A stretch of DNA of 12,691 nt from Patescibacteria group bacterium. Its GTDB lineage: Bacteria > Patescibacteriota > Minisyncoccia > Phycocordibacterales > UBA12079. Positions 1 to 5,742 of this stretch are shown here, piece after piece (position 1 is the first letter of the stretch; every line of letters starts with the position of its first letter). Below the pieces are notes generated by a model. It did no database searches and was not told the origin of the DNA. It was given only the letters and a program-made list of their open reading frames with translations. The DNA lies in contig JAHJLO010000007.1 of the NCBI GenBank assembly GCA_018821685.1, positions 1 to 12,691 of the forward strand. Reading direction: 5' to 3'. The position numbers and the translations under genes are program-made.

Positions 1-7
1 AGGTGGC
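1..7 (-). tRNA. Possible 5' end of a tRNA running off the window
   Basis: Read on the minus strand, the window ends in GCCACCT, the same heptamer that starts the tRNA-like element at 139. There it is followed by TAGCTCAGTTGG, a typical tRNA acceptor/D-arm start. A TATAAT hexamer lies 16 bases upstream. Only the first seven bases are inside the window, so identity cannot be determined; it could also be a simple repeat of the neighbouring element. Confidence 0.25.
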
Positions 8-23
8 TTATTTATTCTTTACA

Positions 24-51
24 ATTATACAAACCTTCGTGATTTATACAA
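24..51 (-). promoter_or_regulatory. Candidate promoter for the tRNA at the window edge
   Basis: On the minus strand TTGTAT (51-46) and a perfect TATAAT (29-24) are separated by 16 bases. The predicted start of transcription falls about 10 bases before the GCCACCT heptamer at position 7. The -10 is consensus and the -35 is weak. Confidence 0.35.
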
Positions 52-78
52 CAAGCAATCGCCAAGGCGAGTACTCTT

Positions 79-139
79 CCACCTTCGCTTCGCTACGGAT
101 GAAAGCTCCAACGCTTTCATCCAACTGAGCTAAGGTGGC
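79..139 (-). other. tRNA-like element: tRNA 5' half with a replaced 3' half
   Basis: The minus strand begins like a tRNA: GCCACCT, then TA, then GCTCAGTTGG (139-121). Instead of a normal D-stem, anticodon arm and T-arm it continues into a perfect 10-bp hairpin: GGATGAAAGC (122-113), loop GTTGGA, GCTTTCATCC (106-97). It closes with AAGGTGG (85-79), which pairs with CCACCTT (138-132) as an acceptor-like 7-bp stem. No GTTCGA T-loop is present, so it is not a canonical tRNA; at about 61 nt it is also too short. It could be a tRNA-derived decoy, a degenerate tRNA gene or a small structured RNA. The same heptamer recurs at 7-1, so it lies directly upstream of another probable tRNA start. Confidence 0.4.
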
Positions 140-218
140 TTGGTTTTTAAAACAGATCTTTATAAGACCGTCTCCTTCAAACTTCCACTATTATATCTAT
201 TTTTAAGAAAAATACAAA

Positions 219-590
219 TTATTTTTTCTTTTTATCATCAGAAATATTTTTTAAAAATAATGAAACTGACCCCCTGTCTCTTTCAATATTTTTTACATTA
301 TCAAGATTTAAAAAACCAACGATCTTAATAATTAATAAATCCTTTATCTTCTTTAAATTTTGAAAGATACCCTTTATAAAAAAATCTAAAATTATTGGAA
401 TTTTATTTACATGGGATAAAAAAACATTGAAGTAAAATTGAGAATGTGCAATATTTCTATTTATAAAAATATCGCTTTTATCCAAAACGTTTGTGGAAAA
501 AAATTTCCTACCAGCATTAACTTCACTAATTTTTATAGTGAAAAATAAAGCCAGTCCTGTAAAAGAAATGATAAAGGTTGTAAATATCAT
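219..590 (-). CDS. Small membrane-anchored protein of unknown function
   Basis: The 123-residue product is not a family I can name. It has a hydrophobic segment at about residues 2-22 (FIISFTGLALFF core), which fits a single N-terminal membrane anchor or uncleaved signal. A basic, Ile/Phe/Asn-rich body follows, then a lysine-rich tail (DDKKKK). The late segment GSVSLFLKNISD resembles short C-terminal motifs I recall in uncharacterised Parcubacteria membrane proteins; that is memory, not a search. A promoter (TTGAGG, 17 bases, TATAAT) ends seven bases before the ATG, which supports this start and expression on its own. The stop is TAA. It lies downstream of the tsf terminator and is probably monocistronic. 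Confidence 0.65.
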   Translation of the reverse strand: MIFTTFIISFTGLALFFTIKISEVNAGRKFFSTNVLDKSDIFINRNIAHSQFYFNVFLSHVNKIPIILDFFIKGIFQNLKKIKDLLIIKIVGFLNLDNVKNIERDRGSVSLFLKNISDDKKKK

Positions 591-597
591 AGATGTA

Positions 598-626
598 ATT
601 ATATACTAACTTTTTGTTGCCCTCAA
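598..626 (-). promoter_or_regulatory. Promoter of the 219-590 gene
   Basis: On the minus strand TTGAGG (626-621), a 17-base spacer and TATAAT (603-598) precede the ATG at 590 by only seven bases. Transcription would start at or next to the start codon, implying a leaderless mRNA. Confidence 0.6.
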
Positions 627-628
627 TA

Positions 629-660
629 GAAAAAGTTGAGTATCTATACTCAACTTTTTC
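629..660 (-). terminator. Rho-independent terminator after tsf
   Basis: A perfect 14-bp inverted repeat (629-642 with 647-660, loop TCTA) contains an A-tract on one side and a T-tract on the other. It lies 12 bases after the tsf stop. Because the U-tract is inside the symmetric stem it could work on either strand, but only tsf needs it here. Confidence 0.8.
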
Positions 661-672
661 TATTTTTATAAA

Positions 673-1251
673 TTAAATAGAAAATCTAGCAAATTTTCCT
701 ATTTCAGTTTTCTCTCCAAATTTATGGATAACACCTTCTACTAAACCTCCGATGGTTATTTCTGGATTTTTAATAAAATCCTGTTCCAATAAAACCTTAT
801 CCTTGAAGTATGCATCTATTTTACCTTCTAAAATCTTTGCTCTCATTTCTTCCGGTTTATCTTTAACTTCTTCTTCAAATACTTCAATTGCCTTCTTCTT
901 ATCTTCTTCAGTTATTTCTTCTCTTAATTTAAAAGTTGGGTTGGTAGCAGCAATCTGCATAGCGATGTCGTAAGCCGCTTGAGTAAATTCTTCATTTTTG
1001 GCCACAAAATCAGTCTCGCACAATAACTCAACAATCACTCCAACCTTACCTCCATTATGAAGATAGGTAGCAATAGTTCCCGACTTTAATTCCCTATCAG
1101 ATTTTTTAGCAGCAAAATCACCCCCTTTTTTACTTAAAATAACAACAGCTTTTTCCATATCACCACCAGCTTCTTCCAAAGCTTTTTTACATTGACCAAT
1201 AGAAATACCAGTCTTACCTCTTAATTCTTTAATTTGTTCTGTTGTAACCAT
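673..1251 (-). CDS. tsf: Elongation factor Ts, short form
   Basis: EF-Ts is the cytoplasmic nucleotide-exchange factor that removes GDP from EF-Tu. The 192-residue product begins with the UBA-like N-terminal domain (IKELRGKTGISIGQCKKALEEAGGD, shown in part: residues 7-31) and has the family signature TDFVAKNEEF at 80-89, including the Asp-Phe pair that contacts EF-Tu. It is far shorter than the roughly 280-residue E. coli protein and is close to the Thermus-type short form with a single core subdomain. It follows rpsB by 61 bases in the conserved rpsB-tsf order. I see no Shine-Dalgarno before the ATG and no good promoter of its own, so co-transcription with rpsB is likely. An imperfect hairpin (1268-1293) lies in the gap. 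The stop is TAA, followed by a strong terminator. Confidence 0.96.
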   Translation of the reverse strand: MVTTEQIKELRGKTGISIGQCKKALEEAGGDMEKAVVILSKKGGDFAAKKSDRELKSGTIATYLHNGGKVGVIVELLCETDFVAKNEEFTQAAYDIAMQIAATNPTFKLREEITEEDKKKAIEVFEEEVKDKPEEMRAKILEGKIDAYFKDKVLLEQDFIKNPEITIGGLVEGVIHKFGEKTEIGKFARFSI

Positions 1252-1312
1252 ATTTTTTTAAGTTAATAGCCAACAGCAGACAAGCTGATAGCTTAATTAA
1301 TAAATTATAAAA

Positions 1313-2065
1313 TTATTTTTTTTCAGTCTCAACTTTATTAGTTTCGACTACCTTCTTGGGAGTTAAGTTTTTACCTTCGTTATAAGCAGAAACTATTTCA
1401 CTCATAAAAAATTGAATACTAGCTTTTGATGAGTCATTAGCGGCAACGGGATATTTAACATTTTTTATATTACAGTCTGAGTTGGCAAGAGCAATAATAG
1501 GAATATTTTTAGATATAGCTTCTGAAACTGCAATTTCTTCTTTTGATGGGTCAACAACAAACAAAGCAGTTGGCAATCCTTGCAAAGATACTAGACCTGA
1601 AAACTTCCTTTCTAACTTATCAATTTCTCGGTCGATTAAAAGTCTTTCTTTTTTAGTATATTTACCTAAAAGTCCTTTTTCTTTATCGCTTTCTAATTTT
1701 TGGAATCGATCAACTCTTTTCTTTATTTGCCCTGCGTTAGTTAAAGTTCCCCCAATCCATCTTCCTGCTACAAAAGGCATCCCAATCGAAGACGCCCCCT
1801 CGATAATAGCTTCTTTTGCTTCACTTTTACTTGAAACAAAAAGAATTTGTTTTCCTCCAGCAGAAAGCACCTTAACATACTCTTTTATGTTTTCAAGAGA
1901 AATAACCGTTTTTTCTAAATCGAAAATTTCTATCCTGTTTTTAGAACCAAAAATAAACTTCTTAATAGAAGGATGTCTTCTGGTTTTAGAATAACCAAAG
2001 TGAGCTCCTGCGTTAAACATTTGCTCGATTAACTTGCTTGTTTTTTTATCAGTTGTATTTGTCAT
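1313..2065 (-). CDS. rpsB: 30S ribosomal protein S2
   Basis: S2 binds the small subunit late in assembly, near the neck of the 30S. The 250-residue product has the family features AGAHFGYSKTRRHP (19-32) and PFVAGRWIGGTLTN (97-110), a central helical hairpin rich in Lys/Glu, and the C-terminal ALANSDCNIKNVKYPVAANDSS region near residues 195-215 (described in part). Length is normal for S2, with a short charged tail. It is upstream of tsf in the usual operon. Unlike its neighbours it appears to have a leader of about 100 nt, with a promoter at 2173-2201, which fits autoregulation as known for S2 in other bacteria; here that is inference. The stop is TAA and no Shine-Dalgarno is visible. Confidence 0.97.
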   Translation of the reverse strand: MTNTTDKKTSKLIEQMFNAGAHFGYSKTRRHPSIKKFIFGSKNRIEIFDLEKTVISLENIKEYVKVLSAGGKQILFVSSKSEAKEAIIEGASSIGMPFVAGRWIGGTLTNAGQIKKRVDRFQKLESDKEKGLLGKYTKKERLLIDREIDKLERKFSGLVSLQGLPTALFVVDPSKEEIAVSEAISKNIPIIALANSDCNIKNVKYPVAANDSSKASIQFFMSEIVSAYNEGKNLTPKKVVETNKVETEKK

Positions 2066-2078
2066 CTCATTAGAAGCA

Positions 2079-2159
2079 GGAAATATTATTTCCTTATTCT
2101 GTATAAATTAATTATTAACACCTATAGAATTCCACTCCATCAATATAGTTAGCAGAATA
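2079..2159 (-). promoter_or_regulatory. Structured rpsB leader, candidate autoregulatory element
   Basis: The predicted 5' UTR of rpsB (about 2166 to 2066) can fold. TATTCTG (2159-2153) pairs with CAGAATA (2101-2095), enclosing a second stem of TAAC/GTTA and TATA/TATA. A separate hairpin, GGAAAT-AAT-ATTTCC (2093-2079), sits 13 bases before the ATG. Pairing is seen by eye. A role as the S2 binding site is inferred from S2 autoregulation elsewhere, and I recognise no named motif. Confidence 0.4.
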
Positions 2160-2172
2160 CATATACTCAAGA

Positions 2173-2201
2173 ATATTAGCAAAAAAATAGACTTAATGCA
2201 A
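2173..2201 (-). promoter_or_regulatory. Promoter of rpsB-tsf
   Basis: On the minus strand TTGCAT (2201-2196), a 17-base spacer and TAATAT (2178-2173) form a promoter with an extended -10 (TG one base before the hexamer). Initiation would be near 2166, about 100 bases upstream of the rpsB ATG. Confidence 0.5.
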
Positions 2202-2229
2202 TAAAAATTAATATTTTAATTAGTAATTC

Positions 2230-2258
2230 AAAGTTTAATTTTTATACAATTAAACTTT
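2230..2258 (-). terminator. AT-only hairpin after prfA, weak terminator candidate
   Basis: AAAGTTTAATT and its complement form an 11-bp perfect stem (2230-2240 with 2248-2258) with a 7-base loop, 36 bases after the prfA stop. The stem has almost no G-C pairs and no clean T-run follows, so its strength as a terminator is doubtful. Confidence 0.3.
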
Positions 2259-2294
2259 AAAGAAACACTTCTTATAGTGAAAATCTCTAAAAAA

Positions 2295-3245
2295 TTACTT
2301 TTCCAATTCTTTTTTAAATTCCTCAACAATAACGTCTAAATCTCCTCCTAAAATTTTATCAATATTTGACCAAGATTTCTTAATCCGGTGGTCAGTTATT
2401 CTGTCTTGAGGGAAATTATAAGTTCTTATCTTTTCCGATCTATCCCCTGTTCCTATAAGGAGGCTTCTTTCCTCGGAATCCTGAGCAACATCCTCTTGTT
2501 CTTTTTTCTGTTCTAATTTAGCAATCAAAATACTCATCGCTTTTTCTCGATTCTTCAACTGGCTTCTTTCCGAAGTACATCTAACATCTACTCCTGTTGG
2601 TCTGTGGATAAGACGAACCGCTGTCTCAACCTTATTTACATTTTGACCACCGGCGCCTCCAGAACGAGAAAGTTCCATGTCAATTTCAGTTTCATCAATT
2701 ACAAATTTTGATTTTTTCTTTACAGGCAAAACAAGCACAGAAATAGTTGAGGTGTGGATTCTTCCCATTTTTTCTGTGACAGGAACTCTTTGAACTCGAT
2801 GAACACCGTTTTCTTGCCTTAAATCTTTAAAAGTATCAAGCCCTTTTATTTCAAAAATAACTTCTTTATAACCACCAACAGCCCCTAAGGATTCACTAAC
2901 CTTTCTAACCTGCCACCCTCTATTTTCTGCATATTTTTCATACATCATCGATATTTGTTCCGCGAAGAGAGAGGCTTCATCACCGCCAGCTCCGGCCCGG
3001 ATTTCTAAAATAATTTCATTGGGAAATTTTTCTTCCTGTTCTTCCGATTTCAGAATATCTTCCATCTGTTTCAAAATAGCCTCTTTTTGAATTTGAATAT
3101 TGTTTGTTTCTTCTTCAACTAAATCTTTCATGGACTCATTAGAAAGAAGCATCTCCTCAAGACTTTTCTCTTCATTCCCTAGCTTCTCATATTCTCCAGC
3201 CAAAAAATTTGTTTTTTGATTTTCTTTAAATTTTGATAAATCCAT
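2295..3245 (-). CDS. prfA: Peptide chain release factor 1
   Basis: RF1 recognises UAA and UAG in the ribosomal A site and triggers peptide release. The 316-residue product (from the ATG at 3245) has the class I release factor order: helical domain 1, RAGAGGDEASLF (83-94), the PVT tripeptide at 155-157 in RVPVTEKMGRIHTS, and GGQ at 199-201 in SGGAGGQNVNK. PxT at that place, rather than SPF, identifies RF1 and not RF2. Domain 1 is shorter than the E. coli 360-residue form at its N-terminus. A longer reading from the ATG at 3290 is open, but a good promoter (TGGACT, 17 bases, TATACT at 3253) lies inside it and ends seven bases before 3245, so I choose 3245. The stop is TAA. No RF2 gene is in the window. 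Confidence 0.95.
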   Translation of the reverse strand: MDLSKFKENQKTNFLAGEYEKLGNEEKSLEEMLLSNESMKDLVEEETNNIQIQKEAILKQMEDILKSEEQEEKFPNEIILEIRAGAGGDEASLFAEQISMMYEKYAENRGWQVRKVSESLGAVGGYKEVIFEIKGLDTFKDLRQENGVHRVQRVPVTEKMGRIHTSTISVLVLPVKKKSKFVIDETEIDMELSRSGGAGGQNVNKVETAVRLIHRPTGVDVRCTSERSQLKNREKAMSILIAKLEQKKEQEDVAQDSEERSLLIGTGDRSEKIRTYNFPQDRITDHRIKKSWSNIDKILGGDLDVIVEEFKKELEK

Positions 3246-3252
3246 AGGAACT

Positions 3253-3281
3253 AGTATAAAGTCTATAGCCCGAAAAGTCCA
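3253..3281 (-). promoter_or_regulatory. Promoter of prfA, decides its start
   Basis: TGGACT (3281-3276), 17 bases, TATACT (3258-3253), then seven bases to the ATG at 3245. It lies within the upstream in-frame extension from 3290, which makes that longer start unlikely and suggests a leaderless prfA mRNA. Confidence 0.55.
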
Positions 3282-3326
3282 TAAACCCATAGGTCTTTCA
3301 AAAATTAAGTGCTAGAACTCTAGTTT

Positions 3327-3845
3327 TTAAACAAGTCCATGTCTATCAAAAAATTCTTTTATGAGTGAATTATATTGAAAAGAGGCTGGAAATATTTTTA
3401 TAACTTTAATTTTAACTGATTTTCCTCCAATGTTAACTTCCTTACTATCATTAACTTTCATATTCAACAAATAACTACCCAAAGGACTAAGATAGGAAAC
3501 TAAACCTTTTTCTGGATAAGATTCCTCAAAAGCCCCGATTGTGTATTCTCGACTATCTCCGCTAACATCCAATACCGCAGTTGTACCAATTTTGACTTCA
3601 CTTGGTTTTTCATCATCCTCTACCGAAATCAATTCTTTCTTATCAAAATCATCGATAAACTTTTGTAGCCTATTTGATTCTATTTCAAAAAGTTTTTTAG
3701 CGTCTTCGTACTTAGAATTAATACAATTATTACAAATATCTTTTCCTTCTTCCTCAATTTCTCTACTAGCATCTTTCACTATTTCTTCTTGCTTTTTTAT
3801 TTTACTTCTTAAAAATTCTAATCCTTTTTTTGTGACGTAATACAT
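3327..3845 (-). CDS. GreA/GreB-like transcription factor with a CxxC tip
   Basis: The 172-residue product has the Gre architecture: an N-terminal antiparallel coiled coil (about 5-72), then an FKBP-like C-terminal domain (about 85-152) with the family-like run GLVSYLSPLGSYLLNMKVND (114-133) and a VKIKVIKI end. Gre factors enter the RNA polymerase secondary channel and stimulate cleavage of backtracked RNA through two acidic residues at the coiled-coil tip (GDLxEN in GreA). Here the tip reads GKDICNNCINSKYEDA: the Asp (D36) can be aligned, but the Glu position appears to be Asn and a CxxC (C38, C41) is present. It may therefore be an altered or regulatory Gre homologue, comparable in idea to Gfh factors; that is inference. 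About 20 residues follow the domain. The ATG at 3845 has TAAAAT seven bases upstream. The stop is TAA. Confidence 0.82.
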   Translation of the reverse strand: MYYVTKKGLEFLRSKIKKQEEIVKDASREIEEEGKDICNNCINSKYEDAKKLFEIESNRLQKFIDDFDKKELISVEDDEKPSEVKIGTTAVLDVSGDSREYTIGAFEESYPEKGLVSYLSPLGSYLLNMKVNDSKEVNIGGKSVKIKVIKIFPASFQYNSLIKEFFDRHGLV

Positions 3846-3852
3846 ATATGAT

Positions 3853-3898
3853 ATTTTAACTTCATTAAGTAATTTTTACTTATACAATAATATTGTAT
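3853..3898 (-). promoter_or_regulatory. Promoter region of the Gre-like gene with two adjacent dyads
   Basis: TAAAAT (3858-3853) lies seven bases before the ATG; no good -35 is seen. Two perfect inverted repeats abut each other just upstream: AAGTAA-TTT-TTACTT (3867-3881) and ATACAAT-AAT-ATTGTAT (3882-3898). The first overlaps the -35 position. They could be operator sites or merely AT-rich symmetry. Confidence 0.35.
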
Positions 3899-3906
3899 CA
3901 TTACTG

Positions 3907-3979
3907 AACAAAATAATTTAAATTAAAAAAATCTCAGCTGTTCAACAGCTGAGATTTTTTTAATTTAAATTATTTTGTT
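3907..3979 (-). terminator. Long perfect palindrome terminating rpmE
   Basis: Arms of 35 bp (3907-3941 and 3945-3979) are perfectly complementary around a three-base loop. The core is the G-C-bearing stem CTCAGCTGT/ACAGCTGAG flanked by A7/T7, and symmetry continues through a long AT-rich section. The outer arm covers the rpmE stop codon and the two codons before it. It works as a classical terminator on the minus strand; the extra arm length is far beyond what termination needs. Confidence 0.85.
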
Positions 3980-4185
3980 TTTTTAGCGGCAGCTACTCTC
4001 TTTTTAAACTTATCAACTCTTCCCGCGGTATCCATAATCTTTTCGTTTCCTGTATAAAAAGGGTGACAAGCACTACAAACTTCCACCTCCACTTTTTCTT
4101 GTGTAGTTCCTAATTTAAACTTATTTCCACAAGCACAAATTACTTCGGCTTCTGAATTATATTTAGGATGAATATCTTTTTTCAT
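3970..4185 (-). CDS. rpmE: 50S ribosomal protein L31, zinc-binding form
   Basis: L31 sits at the central protuberance and bridges to the 30S head. The 71-residue product starts MKKDIHPKY, typical for the family, and has four cysteines, C17 and C19 (CAC) and C37 and C40 (CSAC), followed by HPFYTG. This is the zinc-containing C+ form. A TTG two codons upstream could extend it, but the family start and the promoter at 4193-4221 support the ATG at 4185. The C-terminus is lysine-rich (VAAAKKTK). Its last codons lie within the long palindromic terminator at 3907-3979. The stop is TAA. Confidence 0.96.
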   Translation of the reverse strand: MKKDIHPKYNSEAEVICACGNKFKLGTTQEKVEVEVCSACHPFYTGNEKIMDTAGRVDKFKKRVAAAKKTK

Positions 4186-4192
4186 AGACAAT

Positions 4193-4221
4193 AATTTACC
4201 ACAAAATATTTTTTAAAGCAA
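4193..4221 (-). promoter_or_regulatory. Promoter of rpmE
   Basis: TTGCTT (4221-4216), 17 bases, TAAATT (4198-4193), then seven bases to the rpmE ATG at 4185. The hexamers are only moderately good matches, but the spacing agrees with the other promoters here. Confidence 0.4.
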
Positions 4222-4229
4222 CAAAAAAA

Positions 4230-5642
4230 TTACAAATCAAGCATATCTATATCCTTCTGAAAAGATTGGGCTCTCTCAGCAACCCTATAACCATAACTCC
4301 ATTGGGACGTCATGTGTTTCATTAATCTAGATCCACTTGCTCCTAGCCCTGCATAATATTTAGCAGCGGAACAACTCCATATATCAAATTGGGTACTAAA
4401 TCCCTTACTTGAACCAACAATACTCGCATCGCACCTCTCTCGAGCGTCACTCAAATAAGAAGCTGTTCCAACAAAAGCGTCTAAATTATTGAAAGGTGAA
4501 GGTGTTTCTACATTTAAAATATTAGCTACTCTTTTTTTATAACCATAACCAGAGTTTACGTCATACCACGTGTTTGGCATAAATTGAGAGGGACCCATTG
4601 CACCTCCATAATTACCATCACCATAAATAGGACAAGATACGGGGGTAGTATTAGGATTCATGCCTAATTCTTTCATTATAGCCAAAAAAGATTCTTTCTG
4701 AGAATTACTCATGACTGTCCCTGCTGTATTTGAAGCAGATTGATTATAGGTACATCTTCCAAGATTGCTCCCAATAACACCGTCAATGGCTGATTCTTGA
4801 GTCAACACGGCCAATACTAACGCTGACTCGACACCAATTCGAGACTCATAGGGCTGGACAAGTCTTAAAGCATCTTCGAAACGCAATTCGGTACCACCGA
4901 CAGTTTTAAAAATTCTATTTTTAATTTCGTTTTTTATTTTTTCTTTTTCAGCGATGGTCTTTTTGTACTCGCTTTCCTGTTCACGATTTACACTCAAAAG
5001 AACCTCGTTTTCTTTTTTATAATTTTCTGTTTTTCTTTTTTCCTCTTCTTTTGCAATTTTAAGAGCCCTCTCTGCTTGTTCTTTTTCTTCTAAAATTTGT
5101 TGAGCAGTCATTGTTTCCTCCTTTATTTCCCTAATGGCAACTAAATTATTTTTTAAGTCACCTTTCAAAACACCAAAATCGTCATAATCAATAAAAAATT
5201 CAGAGATATCCTCTTGGGAAAGAACGGCTTCAACCGTAGAAAAGGAATCTAGCTCATTTGTTTTTTTGATTAAATTAGAAATAGCAACTAAAGTTCTTTC
5301 TGATCTATTATTAAGACCAGAGATCGTCTCTTTCTTAGAATTAATATCATTCTTGAGTTTATAGATTTGAATTTCTTTTGCCTTAATATCAGCTTGGGTT
5401 TTATTTATTTTTGAGCCAAGAATATCAATATCCCTTTCGATGGTTACCGATTCCCTTTGCTTTTCATCTAACAGAGCTTCTTGTTCGGCGATTTCTTCTT
5501 CACATTTTGCTAAAGCAATTTCTAGTTCAGCATCAGACTTTCCATTTATATTAATATCGCAAGAAACTTCTGATTGAACAACAAAAGGAAGGGTTAAAGA
5601 GATAACCAGTATAGATAACCAGAAGTATTTATTAAATTTCAT
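4230..5642 (-). CDS. Secreted coiled-coil lytic murein transglycosylase (MltB-like domain)
   Basis: The product probably cleaves the glycan strands of peptidoglycan outside the membrane. From the ATG at 5642 it has 470 residues: a signal peptide (about 1-24, hydrophobic LSILVISLTLPFVV, cleavage near VQS), a long coiled coil of PcsB/EnvC type (about 35-240), and a C-terminal lytic transglycosylase domain (about 245-460). The domain has QESAIDGVIGSNLG with the probable catalytic Glu at 283, and GGAMGPSQFMPNTW at about 346-359, the motif shared with MltB-type enzymes. Six cysteines, all predicted outside the cytoplasm, suggest disulfides. The upstream ATG at 5648 is in frame, but TATAAT ends only two bases before it; from 5642 the gap is eight bases, so the second ATG is preferred. 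The gap to rpmE is 44 bases. The stop is TAA. Confidence 0.88.
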   Translation of the reverse strand: MKFNKYFWLSILVISLTLPFVVQSEVSCDININGKSDAELEIALAKCEEEIAEQEALLDEKQRESVTIERDIDILGSKINKTQADIKAKEIQIYKLKNDINSKKETISGLNNRSERTLVAISNLIKKTNELDSFSTVEAVLSQEDISEFFIDYDDFGVLKGDLKNNLVAIREIKEETMTAQQILEEKEQAERALKIAKEEEKRKTENYKKENEVLLSVNREQESEYKKTIAEKEKIKNEIKNRIFKTVGGTELRFEDALRLVQPYESRIGVESALVLAVLTQESAIDGVIGSNLGRCTYNQSASNTAGTVMSNSQKESFLAIMKELGMNPNTTPVSCPIYGDGNYGGAMGPSQFMPNTWYDVNSGYGYKKRVANILNVETPSPFNNLDAFVGTASYLSDARERCDASIVGSSKGFSTQFDIWSCSAAKYYAGLGASGSRLMKHMTSQWSYGYRVAERAQSFQKDIDMLDL

Positions 5643-5650
5643 ATACATCC

Positions 5651-5656
5651 ATTATA
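5651..5656 (-). promoter_or_regulatory. -10 element of the transglycosylase gene
   Basis: A perfect TATAAT (5656-5651) stands eight bases before the preferred ATG at 5642. The -35 (TTTCAA at 17-base spacing) is poor. It decides between the two in-frame ATGs, because the one at 5648 would begin before the predicted transcript. Confidence 0.5.
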
Positions 5657-5677
5657 AATGAGAAATCAAAAAGTTGA

Positions 5678-5741
5678 AAGGAAAAAACAAAAACAAAAAA
5701 ACAGGAGCTTGCTCCTGTTTTTTTGTTTTTGTTTTTTCCTT
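5678..5741 (-). terminator. Long perfect palindrome terminating rplY
   Basis: Arms of 30 bp (5678-5707 and 5712-5741) around the loop CTTG (plus-strand order) are fully complementary. The core is ACAGGAGC/GCTCCTGT. It is flanked by A-tracts and T-tracts interrupted at matching positions by single C/G. The palindrome begins one base after the rplY stop codon and ends 22 bases before the transglycosylase -10. Confidence 0.85.
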
Positions 5742-5742
5742 A

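Noticed and set aside
140..328. Plus-strand open frame next to the tRNA-like element
   Set aside because: Overlaps the better supported minus-strand gene at 219-590; composition is that of antisense low-complexity sequence.
1268..1293. Terminator between rpsB and tsf
   Set aside because: The hairpin has two mismatches in ten pairs and no U-run follows on the minus strand.
1482..1994. Plus-strand open frame of 170 codons
   Set aside because: Antisense of rpsB, which has clear S2 motifs; the reverse translation has no recognisable features.
3246..3290. Fifteen-codon N-terminal extension of RF1
   Set aside because: It does not resemble RF1 and contains the likely promoter of the gene.
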